From Juglans regia (taxonomy: Eukaryota; Streptophyta; Magnoliopsida; Fagales; Juglandaceae), in the NCBI RefSeq assembly GCF_001411555.2, contig NC_049916.1, forward strand, positions 9,745,295 to 9,809,294: 64,000 nt of DNA, read 5' to 3'. The notes beneath the pieces were generated by a model, which saw only the letters and a program-made list of their open reading frames with translations, was not told the origin of the DNA and ran no database searches. Made by a program: the position numbers and the translations under genes. Of this stretch, positions 1 to 12,421 are shown piece by piece; within the stretch, counting starts at the first letter, position 1; each line of letters opens with the position of its first letter.

Positions 1-58
1 CTCTTGTTCTCCAGCTGAACCATCCAAATTATCTGAAAAAATATTTGGAGATAAGGGG

Positions 59-77
59 TGAGTTTATCAACAACTCA
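59..77. other. Conserved LTR hairpin, copy in LTR B
   Basis: A perfect 6-bp stem (TGAGTT paired with AACTCA) with a 7-nt loop. The same structure occurs at the corresponding place in LTRs C and D, and longer versions occur in the 4-kb LTR family. Confidence 0.5.
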
Positions 78-380
78 GTCAGCAGAGAACATATACTAGT
101 GTGTAAATATGAGCATTTACAGAGAGCATAATGCAGAACAAAACATTTTCATTTTCAGAATGCGGAAGCAGAACGTGTTATCAAAATATCAGAGCGAAGA
201 TTTAGAAATAATTTCATTCAAAAATATCCTTTGGCATAGCATAAATGACGATGATCATCATCAGAATATCATATCAAAATAGAAGCCATGTATAACCCCC
301 GTGGTAGGGTCGTGCATCTGCGGATAGCCAAGCAGAACATAAATCACTCTGTCACCAAGGTGTGCACTCAAAACAAAGAC

Positions 381-620
381 CACTACTATAACCCATGGCA
401 GGGCTGTATCCACTATTATAACCTATGGTTGGGCCGTATCCACTATTATTACCCGTGGTTGGGCCGTATCCACTATTATAACCCGTGGCTGGGCCGTATA
501 CATTATTATAACCCGTGGTTAGGCTGTATCCACTATTATTACCCGTGGTTGGGCCGTATCCACTATTGTAACCCGTGGTTGGGCCGTATCCACTATTATC
601 ACCTGTGGCATGGCCGTAAC
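381..620. repeat. 30-bp minisatellite, 8 units
   Basis: Eight head-to-tail units of 30 bp fill exactly 240 bp; a typical unit contains CACTATTATAACCCGTGG followed by TTGGGCCGTATC. Because 30 is divisible by three, the array stays open in one frame and reads as a repeated 10-residue peptide, but this is most simply an effect of the period. The related LTRs C and D have only single copies of similar sequence, so the expansion is specific to LTR B. Confidence 0.85.
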
Positions 621-2618
621 TGAATAGAACGGAAACAGAATCAAATTCAGAATCAGAAAGTCATGCCAAAGGTTTTCAGAAATCACATTTTATCCAAACA
701 GAGTACTGATCAAAATCATATCATCTTCGTAATCAAAGCAGATCTAAAGCATATTTACATAATTATGCACAAATTTTCATATTCGCTCTTTTTGCATAGG
801 TCATTAATAGAATGTAAAAAACAAGTTCATGTCTACACCAGTTATGACAAAAATGTTTTCTCTTTCATCAGAGTTCAATGAGTAATGACGAACAAATAAC
901 TGATGTTATTTTCACATTTCTTTTCAAAACACATAATGCACATTTTCATAAATCAACCTCAGGTCGTTTTTATTTTATACAAAGTCTAACCCCGCTTACC
1001 TGAACTTCTTAGCTTCTTCAGAATTTTCCTAAAAAAATGTCGAACAATAATTGTCACCTATAAAATAATAACGTAATACTCGTAAATTTTCAATTAATCA
1101 CGTATTTCGATATTTAATCCTAAGCTTCTAAAATAACCTATTTAATTCCTCAAGACCTAAAATTTCATAACCTAAAATTATAAATCATCACTTTCTAAAA
1201 TCATCAATATTGATTTAATAACTTTGACTAAAACATCTAAAAGTCTGACCTATTTATTAATGAAAACAAACTATAAAGTTTAATACTAGATAATATAATT
1301 ATCTCAAAATATTTTAAAAATAAACCATAACTATTTTTAAATAGACTAAATCATATATAAAGTGTAAAAACAACATCACACCAATATTGTTTGTTCAAAT
1401 CTAACTGTAAAAAAAAAAGAACTTTAATACCATTAGGTTTCATTTAAAGACAAACTATAATTCCATATCTAAATAATATGTAGTAAAGGGTATTAAAGTA
1501 ATTTCCTTCCATTCTTTGAAAACCAATCAAAACGGCAAAACCTGCGTAAAACACAAAACGTGCATGGTAGGGCTTACCCAAGGAGGAAATTCACGCTGTA
1601 GCGTGCTATGTAGTGGTGGTGATCTCGGTGGAGCGTTGGAAGAGAGAGAGAGAGACGAGTGAGAGAAAAACCTTGCGTAGAAAAAGAGAGAGAGAACGGA
1701 ATAACGGCGAGGAGGCCGTGACACTCTGTGAGCTTACCAGTAGGGACGCGGTGTGACAGGAGTGGCGTGGAGTGACTGTTGGAGTTTTCTGTGCCAATGG
1801 GAACGACGTGGAGGCGTTGGCACTGTGTGTGGTGGCTTTGAATGAGAAGGGCACCAGCTGAGCGTTGCTCTATTTTCGGGGGCTAAAACAGGGGAGTTTT
1901 CAGTTCACTATGTAGGTGGCTGTCCTCGGCAATATGGAGGTGGTGCAATGGTGTACGGCAGAGGAGCGAAGCTCCAGTGATGGTCAAGTGGAGGTGGCGC
2001 ACAACAAGGTGGAGCTGCGATCCGTGGAGATGCAGTGTGCATGGGTTGAGTCGGTTTTACGTGGAGATGGAGGTGGCGGTGCAAAGGAGTTTGCTGCGAA
2101 TGTACAAGGATGTAGGCTACGATAGTGCGGTGGTTGAAGCTTACATTTGCGTGGTCTGGGCAGCGGCGTTATGGAAAATAAAATCGTGTTGTGTTACGGC
2201 TTGGCCTGCGGTTGGGGTGCTGCACAACTTGGGGTGCGAGAATACGAGGGGATGGAGGCTGAGGAGGGCAGCAACTATGCTTCGGCTGTGGGAAAACGAG
2301 AGGAGAGGGGGAAAAAAAAGAGAACGGCTAAACTAGTTTTTGTCAAGAGATGAAGAACTTGTGCAAATATATGTGATGTGAAAACCCTAGAGAGATGAGG
2401 GAGACGTGCGTGCGGGTGAAAAGCTGAGTCATGCGTGTACATGGAGTGAATAAAAATACACTAGAGACGTGTAAGACCATGTATGTCGTGGATGAGAGGA
2501 AGACTTAAGGGTGAAAAAAAATAGACGGAAAAAAATAAAATGTGCGGAGAAGTTAACGTGTGTAAATATAAATAAATAAATAAATAAAATTTGAGCTTGA
2601 TTGGGTCCGGGTGTTACA

Positions 2619-3719
2619 AGTGTCAAACAAAAATTAATCGTCATCTATAAAATAAACATGTAACTTACTTAAAACTCTAATCAAATACGTATTTTGATGT
2701 TTAAGCCTAAAATACTACAGTATTCTATTTTTCCTAAATATCTATATTCTCGTAACCTTGAAATAACATCACTTCTTAAATAAATCGATATCCACTTCAT
2801 GTCTCCAACTAATACATTAAAATAAAAATCATTTCTATAAAATAAAGTATATGGCTACAGATGTAATCAATTAAAACTAAGCCCATGTAAAAATGCATAT
2901 TCACTTAATATTCGCTTAGCATAAATCCAACTAAATGACAAGTCTACTTAGCATCAAGCCCAATTTAAAATACATGTCAAAATTTTAAAAGTCAAGCCCA
3001 ACCCTCACCCAAGGCTTTCCTATTAGGGAAAAATGTAAAACTATTTAAAAGGGACCAAAGGGTTTGAGATGCTTTACGGAAAATCAATGACCAAAGGGCT
3101 TGATGGCATTTTCGTGAATACTAGGGAGATCATGACCATTAGGTTTAAAACCAGCTAAAAGCTATTTTTCAAAGAGTCAAAAACGTACACCTATTTCTGG
3201 AGAAAGAAGAAAAACAAAGCAAAAAAGAAAAGAAACCGAAAGAGAAAAAGGCTTAACATAGGGATGAAGAGATTACTAAGAGGCAGATGCGGCAGAGCAG
3301 AGTGGCAAAACACTCTGAAAGATAGAGAGAGAGGGTGAGAGGGAGAGGGAGAGGGAGAGAGAGTGAGAGTGATGAGTGAGAGAGAGAAAACAGATAAAGA
3401 GAGCACAACATGAAGGGAGGAGAGACAGTGGGGGAGTTCAGGCATGGGCTTAATGAGAAGAGAACAACGAACTTGGAGTGGCGTCAACTACCCGGTGACA
3501 CTCTCTGTACTAGTGGCGACAATGTGGAGGGGGGTTGGCAACGTGGGTTAGCTGGTTCTCAAGGTGGAGAAAAATAATTCCTTTGTTTCGGTGTGGTGCA
3601 AATAGAGCACTCCCAATGGAAATTTCTGGTGGCTGGGCATGGAGGCATAGGGTGGAGGCATAGGGTGGAGGCTTGAGTGCGCATTGAGGTGGCTTGTCGA
3701 TTGCTTCCTAGACATGGAG
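2619..3719. mobile_element. Outer LTR A, first part
   Basis: Remnant of an older LTR collinear with LTR B. The sequence after 2619 (TGTCAAACAAAAATTAATCG) matches LTR B from about 1035. LTR B inserted into this element, whose left part lies outside the window, and LTR C later split it at 3720. The two visible parts of A total about 1.53 kb, close to the 1.59 kb expected from the matching part of B, which supports the nested model. A GA-rich run lies at about 3325-3390. No gene seen. Confidence 0.65.
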
Positions 3720-6651
3720 TGTAACACCCGGACCCAATCAAGCCCAATTTTTATTTATTTTAGTTCATTTTATTTTATTTATTTTTTTATTTTCTTCACA
3801 CGTTTATTTTCCCCGCATGTTTTAATTTTTTTTTTTGTTTTTCTTCTCCTTCTGTCTATATTTTTTTTCACACGGCTTATTTCCGTCGCCCACAGCATAC
3901 ATGCACACACACGACTTACCCTTCCTTCCGGACACACGTCTCTTTTATCCCTAGGGTTTTTCTTTTGTTTTGCTATATTTATTTACGTTACACTTTTCAC
4001 GCTCACTGCACAGCCCAGCCCCTCTTGCCGTTGCATTCATCTTCCCCAAGGCTCCTCCTCCTCCACACCGTGAGTCCTTCCCCATAGCGTAGCCGTGCAG
4101 CACCTGAACCGCTAACCACCGTGGACAAGCCATCTGGCCCCAGCCACAGCCTGAAACAGAGCCTAAAACAGACCTTCACGGAAGCCCAAACGTGATCATC
4201 CCAAGCTCCTCTCGGGTTTTCCTTGTTTCCGTAAGCAATGGTAGTTCCTCCGCAAGCTACCAGCTTTCGTCACAGCCATGCACCATCGAGAACCAACACC
4301 TCTCAGTCGCAGCATCAAACGGTTGCGTTGGGATTGTTCATCATTCGGGCAACCTCGAGCAGCACACATGCATGGTCAACAGCAAATCAACACCTCCACA
4401 TAGTTGCCGCCGGTTCATCCACCTCACGAAAACCTCTGTCCAGACCCCACCACCATGCCCAGCCACACGAAGCCGCCGCCCAATGCCTCCCGTAGCCTCC
4501 GTTGCAAGCCACGAAACTCCCATGTTTTAGCCACCGAAAACAAAGCAACACAGCCCGGTGCCCTTGTCGTTCAACGCCACCACGCACGGTGCCAACGCCT
4601 CCACGTCGTTACCACCGGCACAGAGAACTCCGACGGTCACTCCAAGCCACTCCTATCCGCCGCGTCCCGCTCGGTAAGCCACCGACAGCACCTCCGTGTC
4701 ACACTCTCTCAGCTTACTCTATGTCTTTCATTTTTCACCTCATTTCATTGGTCTCTCTCTCTCTCTCGTCCAGTACTCCACCATGATCACCGCCGTCTAC
4801 CTAGTCCCTCGCCTACGTCGCACGCTGCTGCTGGATTGCCTCCGTAGTAAGCCCCTGCCATGCAAACTTTTATTTTTCATGCAGATTGTGTTTGTGCTTC
4901 AAAGAATTATATGAAATTACCTTAGTACCCTTTACTAATTGTTGTACTAATGTGTTTTTGAACTTTTATTATGTATTAATACTCTCTAATTTATTATGTT
5001 TACAGAAACCCATTTAAGTAAATTAAATTAGTATTAAGCAAGGTTTTCTTTCAAAGAGTAGACAATAATGTTGTGTTTATTATTATGACCTTGCTTATTA
5101 TATCTTTTTTGACTGTTTAATTTTTAAAATATTTTGTTATAAATATATTAGCTAGTATTAAATTTTATAATTTGATCTCATTAGTAAATAAGTTAGTTTT
5201 GTGTTTTGCTCAGACTAATTATTGGGACATTGATGAATTTAGAAAATGTGACGATATTTTAGGGTTACGTGAAGTTAGGTTTTTGAAGAGTTAAAATAGA
5301 TTATTTTAACATCTTAGGCTCAAATATTGAAATTGTGTTCGATTGGAAATTTATGAGAATTACGTTATTATGTTATAGGTGACAATTAATAATTGTTCAG
5401 CATTTTGAGAAAATTCCTGAAAAGCTAAGAAGTCCAGGTAAGCGGGGTTCCTATGCTAGACTTTGCATTAAAATAAAATGTTCTGAGGTTATTTTTTGGA
5501 AAATATACATATTTGATTTTGAAAAGAAATTTGAACTACCTCGGTTATTTGTTCTGCATTACTCATGAGATTCTGTTTAAGAAGAAATTATTTTTCTGTC
5601 ATGACTGGTGTAGACATGAGCTTATTTTTGACATTCTGTTTTTGAACTTTGAAAAAGAGAGCGAATATGAAATTTTGTGTATAAATTATGTTGTGTAATG
5701 ATTTTGTTCTGTTCTGAAGATTTTCTGTACTCTGATATGATCTGATGTGATTTCTGAAAACCTTTGGCATAGCATTCGGTTTCTGTTTCTGTTCCGTTCT
5801 GACCTCACCACGGGTGTAAAACTGTGGCCTCTATTCGGGTTGGTACCAACTTTTCTGTTTCTGGTGCACCCACTTTGGAAACAAAATAGTTTTCTACGTG
5901 GTCTTTCCTATGTGCACACTCGGGGCTCCGAGAATGAATAAGGGGAAGATTCACATTCTGTTTCTGCTTGGTTAGCTACCGGGGTTTGCACAACCCTACC
6001 ACAGGGGTTAAACATGATATTTGTTCTAATATGATAAGATAAGATGTGATATTTCAGTTTATACTATGCCAAAGGGATTTTGATTATGAATATTTTTTGA
6101 ACTTTCGTTCTGATATTCTTGATAACATGTTCTGACGCTGCATTTTGAAAACATTATTCTGATTCTGCATTTTGAAAGAAAATATTTTTTGTTCTGCATT
6201 CTGAACTCTATAAATGCTCATGTTTACACACAAGTATATGTCATCTGCTTACTGAGTTGTTGATAACTCACCCCTTATCTCCATATATTTTTCAAATAAT
6301 TTTGATGGTTCAGCTGGAGAACAAGAGTAGAAAGTTTAGCAAGGTGTGATGATCGTAGTGGAATAAGTGCCTGAGGGTACAAATGCTTATTTGAGGGTAG
6401 TAGTTAGTAAACTGATTTATTTTTTTCGGGTATTTGATTTGATGAGTTGAGGATGTTTTTGAGTTTTGAAGAATTTCTAATTTATGTTATTGAGGATTTC
6501 TTTATTGCCGCCATGGAAGAACTTAGATTTTTGGATTGATTAAGTGGATTAATATTTTATGGGATTTTTTTGAATTTTATAGTTGTGTTATTTAAGTTAA
6601 TTTTAAGTATTAAGAGTTAACTCTTCGGACTTTCGAGAACAGGGCGTTACA
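3720..6651. mobile_element. Solo LTR C (2.93 kb, TSD TGGAG)
   Basis: A complete LTR starting TGTAACACCCGG and ending GGGCGTTACA. It is flanked by perfect 5-bp target duplications TGGAG (3715-3719 and 6652-6656). No internal gag-pol region or second LTR adjoins it, so it is a solo LTR left after recombination. It lies opposite in orientation to A and B. A possible TATA element (CTATATTTATT) is near 3973. The conserved hairpin is at 6253-6270, 381 bases from the right end. Ser- and Pro-rich open frames at 4192-4914 have no recognisable domain and are treated as chance. Confidence 0.88.
6253..6270. other. Conserved LTR hairpin, copy in LTR C
   Basis: TGAGTT and AACTCA form a perfect 6-bp stem around a 6-nt loop. 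Its position relative to the LTR end matches the hairpin of LTR D once orientation is reversed. Confidence 0.5.
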
Positions 6652-6656
6652 TGGAG

Positions 6657-7083
6657 GGCAGTGGTGCAATCTGTGGCTTGTTGTTGTTGTGCGTGGGTGG
6701 CTCCGGTTTATGGGGGAGAGTCAAGGTGGTTGACGGTCTCACGCGGGATGGGCAGTGGGGCTAGTGGCTTCCGTTGTGCAGGGTGATCTTGGCATGTGGG
6801 GGTTTGTTTCTTGAAACTTATGAGGAAGGTGCTGCAGCTCTAGTTTGTAAAACTAAAGAACAACATGCTTATACATGAATATAAATATATATATATATAT
6901 ATACGAAATTGTTGTCGTGAATGTAGTGGGAAAGGAACGTGCATGGTCTGGAGACGTGCATAGAATCTTACCTGGTTCATGGGCTTAGGTTTTGGGTAAA
7001 ATTTTGAAATGTTTGGGCCACTCTTGGGTGGTGTAATGACTTCCAAAAAACAAAAAAAAAATGGTTTGGGCCTGGGTGTTACA
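6657..7083. mobile_element. Outer LTR A, second part
   Basis: Continuation of LTR A after the LTR C insertion, ending in CCTGGGTGTTACA at 7083. A short TA dinucleotide run lies at 6885-6902. The other end of A is outside the window, so its target duplication cannot be checked. Confidence 0.6.
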
Positions 7084-7559
7084 AAAGTGGTTGGGGGCAT
7101 ATAGAAAATATGTGTTGAAATAGTTTTTAAAACGTGTTGTTATCGGTGGTTGTAATAGTAGCTAAACTCTCATTAAATAATGTGTGTTGTTTTTGTGAAA
7201 TTGTTTTGTGTTATGTTTGGTTTCTTTCCAAATGAAGCTGCAATAATTCAATCATTATATGAGATTTTTCATTCTTCAAGGAGAGCTCCATGAGCTGGAT
7301 TATTTGTCTCCAGTAGTTTCAAACTCTAGGAGAGGTCTAATTTCTTGCTTGGTTGATGAAGAAGCTCCATGCTTTCTTAAGTAAGGTCTGGAAAGAGATC
7401 TTTTTGGGTGATTGTCCTAGCTTACATCAATAAAATAAGTTACACTCAAGCAAGGCTATTCTTTTCACTCTCACTTTATCTTTTTCTGTAAAAATACTTT
7501 AGCCACAAAAGAATTTATAAAAATAAATTCACAAATTGACGTGTCTTATTGCTTTGTAG
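7084..7559. other. Unassigned AT-rich spacer ending in a splice-acceptor-like site
   Basis: No gene or known element is recognised. The last bases, GCTTTGTAG at 7551-7559, look like a plant 3' splice site directly before a LINE RNase H fragment. This could be chance. Confidence 0.4.
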
Positions 7560-7600
7560 GGAGTTGGGCTTTTGGAATATTGCTATTGAATGTGATTCAG
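7560..7600 (+). pseudogene. LINE RNase H fragment, 5' piece
   Basis: Translates to ELGFWNIAIECDS, the strand and catalytic Asp region of the RNase H domain found at the end of plant LINE ORF2. The 4-kb LTR interrupts it right after the Ser codon. The reading continues with TLVIQWLRNES on the other side at 11669. The upstream part of the LINE is not recognisable. Confidence 0.7.
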
Positions 7601-10600
7601 TGTGATGCCCCCAACCTTCACTTGGGATGGGACGAAGACTTAGAGTGTCGGCACATGCAACATAAGATTACACACTCCCTACATGACAGTTAATATGCAA
7701 TGCATCTTAGTATGTAACTAGCAGTATGCAATAATCACAATGGAAATAAAAGGAGAAAGTATAAAATATGCCAGAATAACTAAAAACATCCCAATTTCAT
7801 TAGAAATCATCAAGTCCAAAATACCAATGTAGCATATTCTTAGTATAACTAACAGTCAAAGTCAAATTTTTCTCTTCATGCGTTCTAAAGCATGAAGGAC
7901 TTGCACTATAAACATGAGGATTAAATCCAATCTCCTCTCAAGGTCCGGTTTCTCCTCAATTAGTCGGATCCAACGCTCTATGTAGCTCGTCCTCCTCAAG
8001 ACCTAATACAACTTTTATCATTCAAATGATAGTGGTCCCATAAACGGTGAGATTTACTCGAAAATTCAGTAAATTAAACAACCAACTTGTACAAAGATAA
8101 ATTAAATATGAAAAAATGATAAATATGCAATGCATGAGATGCATAAAAATTAATAGGCATGTCTCTCATCTAGATTCTTTAATATTTTAGAAAAATGGAG
8201 ACATAGGTTTTCATTTAGTAAACATTTTTGCCATCATTTTAAAAACATAACTTCATCATCATAAACTTTCATCATTATTAGCAATTCTTAATTAATATCA
8301 TAACGTATGGTAATGTCACAGTTCCCCATATGCACTGTGAGTACCTGCCGGTGACCGTAGCACAACTCATGTTGACACTACGTCTTTGTCAGCATACATC
8401 GTTCTTAATGCATTGGTAATATAAAATAACATCATAAAGATCATAACGTATACATCCATTAGCATTAGATGTCATAACATGTTGACTTTACTCCAGCGTT
8501 CTTTAAAAAGAACCCATTTGAAGCCCATTGACTATTCTTTGTCAATCTAGGGGTTACCACTCCATTCTTAAACACTCCAGAGTGGACAGAGGAGTTCCAC
8601 TAGGATAATTCCCCATCCTAGCCTTTGGGATTGAGAAAAAATGATTTTCATGCTATCATTTAAAAAATATTTTTCATGACATATGCATATGTAGCAAATT
8701 TTTACGCAGAAATGACATTTATAGATGCAATATGAAAAAATGATGAAAAGTATCACATGTCATGTAAGTATGCGCTCAATGTAACATATAACATGATATT
8801 TTATGCTTAAAATGATAATTGAAGTATGAATGAAGCATTTATCAATAATTCATAAATAGTCTATCAGAGTGTAAGTTAGAGGCCAACTTACAAACTTCCA
8901 AAATAATTTGAAAAAATGTCGTAGCTATGGAAATCAAGAGCGTACTATGTTAGGATTAATACTTCTATGGTTGAGGTTCAAAATCAAAGGATTCAAAAAT
9001 TGGCTATTTACAAAAATACCCCTAAACTTTCAAAAATTGCCTTTAAGGTCCTAAGTTTTCACTAATTGCAAACGAATTCCAAATTTAACCAAACTTCATA
9101 GATTTCATATTTTTGATATTCTAAAATCATATATTCCCTTGGAATTTCAAAAACCAAAGTGGAACTTGCCCAAACAGCCCCAACCCATGGCATGCTCTCT
9201 AGTTGATGCCTAAGTGTGTTTTCAACTATTGATACCTATGATTGCATGCATATGAGATTTTATTTAATCACAAATATTCACTAACATCTTTAATGACATT
9301 ATGAAGGCTAATCCTTGGATAATCAAGTTCATCCCAACACTTAATCATGACTAAGAAATCCTCAATCACCAATTTATTCAAAACCGATACATGCTTGATA
9401 GTCAAAACAAGATAGACTTAAAACCTACCATGACATGCTTCTAACCAAAACTTAAACCTTCCATAATCATGCTAAGACAATTATAAATCATATAAAATCT
9501 TGCTTAAGACATGCCATAGCTAAATTTCCACTTAAAATTATTTAATCATTCAAACCATCCTTAAAATGACCCAGTTTTAAATTAAGGAAGATAACCTTCT
9601 CAAAACTCAACCAAATTTCATACCAACACTTGGAAACAAAGCTATACATGCTAACTAAGATTAAAATCAAGAAAACCTACAAATTTCATGACCTTCCAAG
9701 CACTCAATATAGCCTTACTCAAGAACACTCAAGAACTCACCAAAACTCACTTGGTTTTACTCTTTTGATCTCTAAGGGGGAGAAGTGCTCTCAAGAATCA
9801 AGGGGAAGCTTGGAGCTGAGATGTGAAGGAAATGAGGCAGGTATTTATAGTGGCCAAGGGGTAAGAGACGCTTGGATGCTTGGTGATTGGTGTAAGGGGC
9901 TGAATTTTCAAATTGTAATCCATCACCTTGTGTCACTTGTGCAGAATGAAATAGTGTCTTAAACTACCATCATTTCATCACTACAGGTGCTAAAGTTCTC
10001 TTATTGGTGCTGGTCAAGTCGTGGTGCTGAAGAAATAGAAGGAAAACCAACAAAAACAAACCATGGGGCCGATGGGTTCAAGGTGGTTTTCCTTGGGAAT
10101 ATTTGAGCTTCGGTTTTGGATGGGAAAAACAGAGTCAAATTTCGCATGATGGTCATGGGACCTCTTGGGGATTGGGTGGTGAAGGAGGTGGCATGGGGTG
10201 GTGGCTCAAATAGGGCAAATGGTTGGTTAGATCTTAACCCAACCGATTCTTATTCAAACTAGACTAAGGTGCAATCAGTTTGGTCACTTGAAATGGTTTG
10301 TGCAACCAATTTCATCCAAGGATAATTCTGGATTTGAAGGGGTCTGATGAGGTTTCTAAGGACCATATTACTCTTAGGGACAAGACACAAAAATATTAGA
10401 CCTAAGGGCAAAACAATCCAAGTGCTCGAAAGGTATACACACTAGCCAATTGATGAAGTTTGGGGTTTGATATGTCATGTTCCTTAATGACATGTGGGGA
10501 GGTTTATCTAGGGTATTATTAGAGTATAAGTATGATGAAATTCAATAATAAATCAAGAAAAATTTGAATTAGAAGGTTAAAAAAAGATTAAACAAAATTA

Positions 10601-11668
10601 AGGTTCAAAGCATGGCTTAAAGTTCACTAACCTCAAATATGACAGTTAATCGTCTTAGCCAACTTTCAAAACTAAATTTGGGTACTTAGGGTATGATTTG
10701 GGATTAAAGAAACCAATTGTATGGTGTATTCGACTTTCAATTTGAATGGTGAAACAACCTAAACATGGCTTTGGGCCTTGTGGCTTAAAAGGACCAAGTG
10801 TGTAGGTTCATGGCTTATGGGCTTTTAGGGTTGAAAGGAAACCTTAAGATCCACTAAGATGGGCTTGATAAGGTTTGACTTGGACTAATTGGGCCATGGG
10901 TCAAATCTATACCAAACTTTGCCCAAAGGCCTTATGTCTTATGCTTGGGCCAAAGCTAGTCTTGAATTCCAAAGGGCTTGGTTTAAGGCTTCTTGGGCTA
11001 GGCCCATGAATGCTCTAAGGTCCTAAATTTACTAATGGACTTGCTTATCTAATCCTTCATGCTTATTAAGTTGTGCCTAATACCTCCACTCTTACTAAGT
11101 TAGGCCCAATGGCCTTACCTCCCTTTCATTGGGCCTATTTTCTAGAGTCCTCAAAGAAAAGCTTAAAACTTTATATATCTCAAGTTGAGCCTAAGGCTTT
11201 GTAGCATGTTAAACTTAGCCCATCACATGTTAGTGCATTAGGATCCTAAAGTCTTTTTGCCTTCCATAAGCCTTTACACCCAAAAAGGTTGGGCCCTTAA
11301 TACCAATCTCTTGAGCCTTCCCAAGTCCGTCAAAAATTTTACCCAAATTGGTTAGCCCATTAATGTGGCAATCATCCAATATGTCATGTGTCATTTCCTT
11401 ATGGGCCTCTTGGCTTCTAATCCTCGAAATTAAATAAGCACTAAGAATTCTTCAAAATAATATCAAGCTCCAAAAATTTCATTTTTTCCTCAAAAATCAA
11501 TATTGCAATAGAATCTTTTAATAATTCTTCTAAACCCAAAGTATACGGCCTTTTTGCCAACTCAAGTATCCAAAATTATTCTTATTCTAAAATAGCTCAA
11601 CCCCTAATTAACTAGGATTAAAGCTACTAAAGTCAAGGCCTACGGAGCTTTTTAGGCGGGGTGTTACA
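7601..11668. mobile_element. Solo LTR of the 4-kb family (copy at 7.6 kb)
   Basis: A 4068-bp LTR starting TGTGATGCCCCC and ending GGGGTGTTACA, inserted in a LINE RNase H domain. Flanking 5-mers are TTCAG (7596-7600) and TTCAA (11669-11673), a target duplication with one mismatch. It resembles the LTR at 37773-42168, for example in the first 150 bases. A TATA-like TATTTATAG lies at 9842. No gag-pol domain is present, so it is read as a solo LTR. The conserved hairpin has decayed (8048-8068). Its last 396 bp are shared with copy 2 of the large duplication (44982-45377). Confidence 0.8.
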
Positions 11669-12070
11669 TTCAACTTTGGTGATTCAATGGCTTAGAAATG
11701 AGTCTTGTACTATATGATATTTATGGGATTTTTGGGATGAACTATTGCAAGCAATAATTGGTTTTAATTATACGATGTCTCATCAGTTTAGAGAGGGGAA
11801 TAAAGTGGTTGATTTTTTAGCAAGGTAGGGGGAGGAGGGGTATATATGGCTTCCGATAAGTTGCCCCTTCATGTGAGAGGTTTGCTACGTTTGGATCTTC
11901 TTAGTTTGCCTAGTATTGGGCCATAATTTTTTGTTTGTGAATGTTTTGTTGTTTTCTTTTGTAGTTTGTTGAGTTTGCATTGGGTTTTAATTGTTACGGT
12001 TTTCTTCCATCATAAGTGAGGGTTGTTTTTCAATAAAGAATAGAGGTGCAGGCCTCCTTTGAAAAAAACA
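11669..12070 (+). pseudogene. LINE RNase H fragment, 3' piece with tail
   Basis: Continues the RNase H domain from 7600: TLVIQWLRNES, then after a TAG stop the motif MSHQFREGNKVVDFLAR, which holds the conserved His and Asp of the family. A 3' untranslated tail with an AATAAAG motif near 12032 and a short A-rich end at about 12061-12068 follows. This is the 3' end of an old LINE, disrupted by the LTR and by stops. Confidence 0.7.
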
Positions 12071-12421
12071 TTTGATGTATCTTAATATAATACGTCAGAT
12101 TATAAAGTTACTTCTAAAATAAAGTAGATATAACAGATTACATCAAACTACATCAATTTTTTCATTTATTTTTTGTGAAATCCCTTTGTGACTGTAGTAC
12201 TTCTCTTTTTTTATTGTTTGGAAGATATTTGAATTAGATTAATTTTATTTTTAAACTATTTACCATATACTTCTAAAAAATTCTTGAAATTAAACATTGG
12301 CTAAAGCATTTGTGGAATTGCAAATTTATCATGCATTTTTTTTTATTTTTATATAAAGCTGATCTCATTAATCATAGTCAATCACTTACATGAACTTGAT
12401 AGAACAAAAAGGTGAAGTAAA

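Larger units (their letters stand above)
1..2618. mobile_element. Long LTR B (left end outside window)
   Basis: Terminal part of a very long LTR, probably a solo LTR. It ends at 2618 in GGGTGTTACA, the CA-type terminus seen on the other LTRs here. Its left end is outside the window. It is clearly related to LTR C (3720-6651), which lies in the opposite orientation: the stretch around 980-1060 (GCTTACCTGAACTTCTTAGC) and the motif ATGCCAAAGGTTTTCAG at about 663 recur inverted in C, and the latter also occurs in LTR D at about 23130. It contains a conserved hairpin (59-77), a 30-bp minisatellite and a GA-rich tract near 1640-1695. Small open frames inside are not supported as genes. The transcriptional strand is uncertain because the termini are near-inverted repeats. 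Confidence 0.75.

Noticed and set aside
381..620. Possible CRISPR-like array
   Set aside because: The units are contiguous with no unique spacers, and this is plant nuclear DNA.
288..623. 111-residue frame with 10-residue repeats
   Set aside because: It is produced by a 30-bp minisatellite inside an LTR; there is no homologue-like domain, and related LTRs lack it.
4192..4914. Ser/Pro-rich open frames
   Set aside because: They lie within solo LTR C; several overlapping frames are open at once and none has a recognisable domain.
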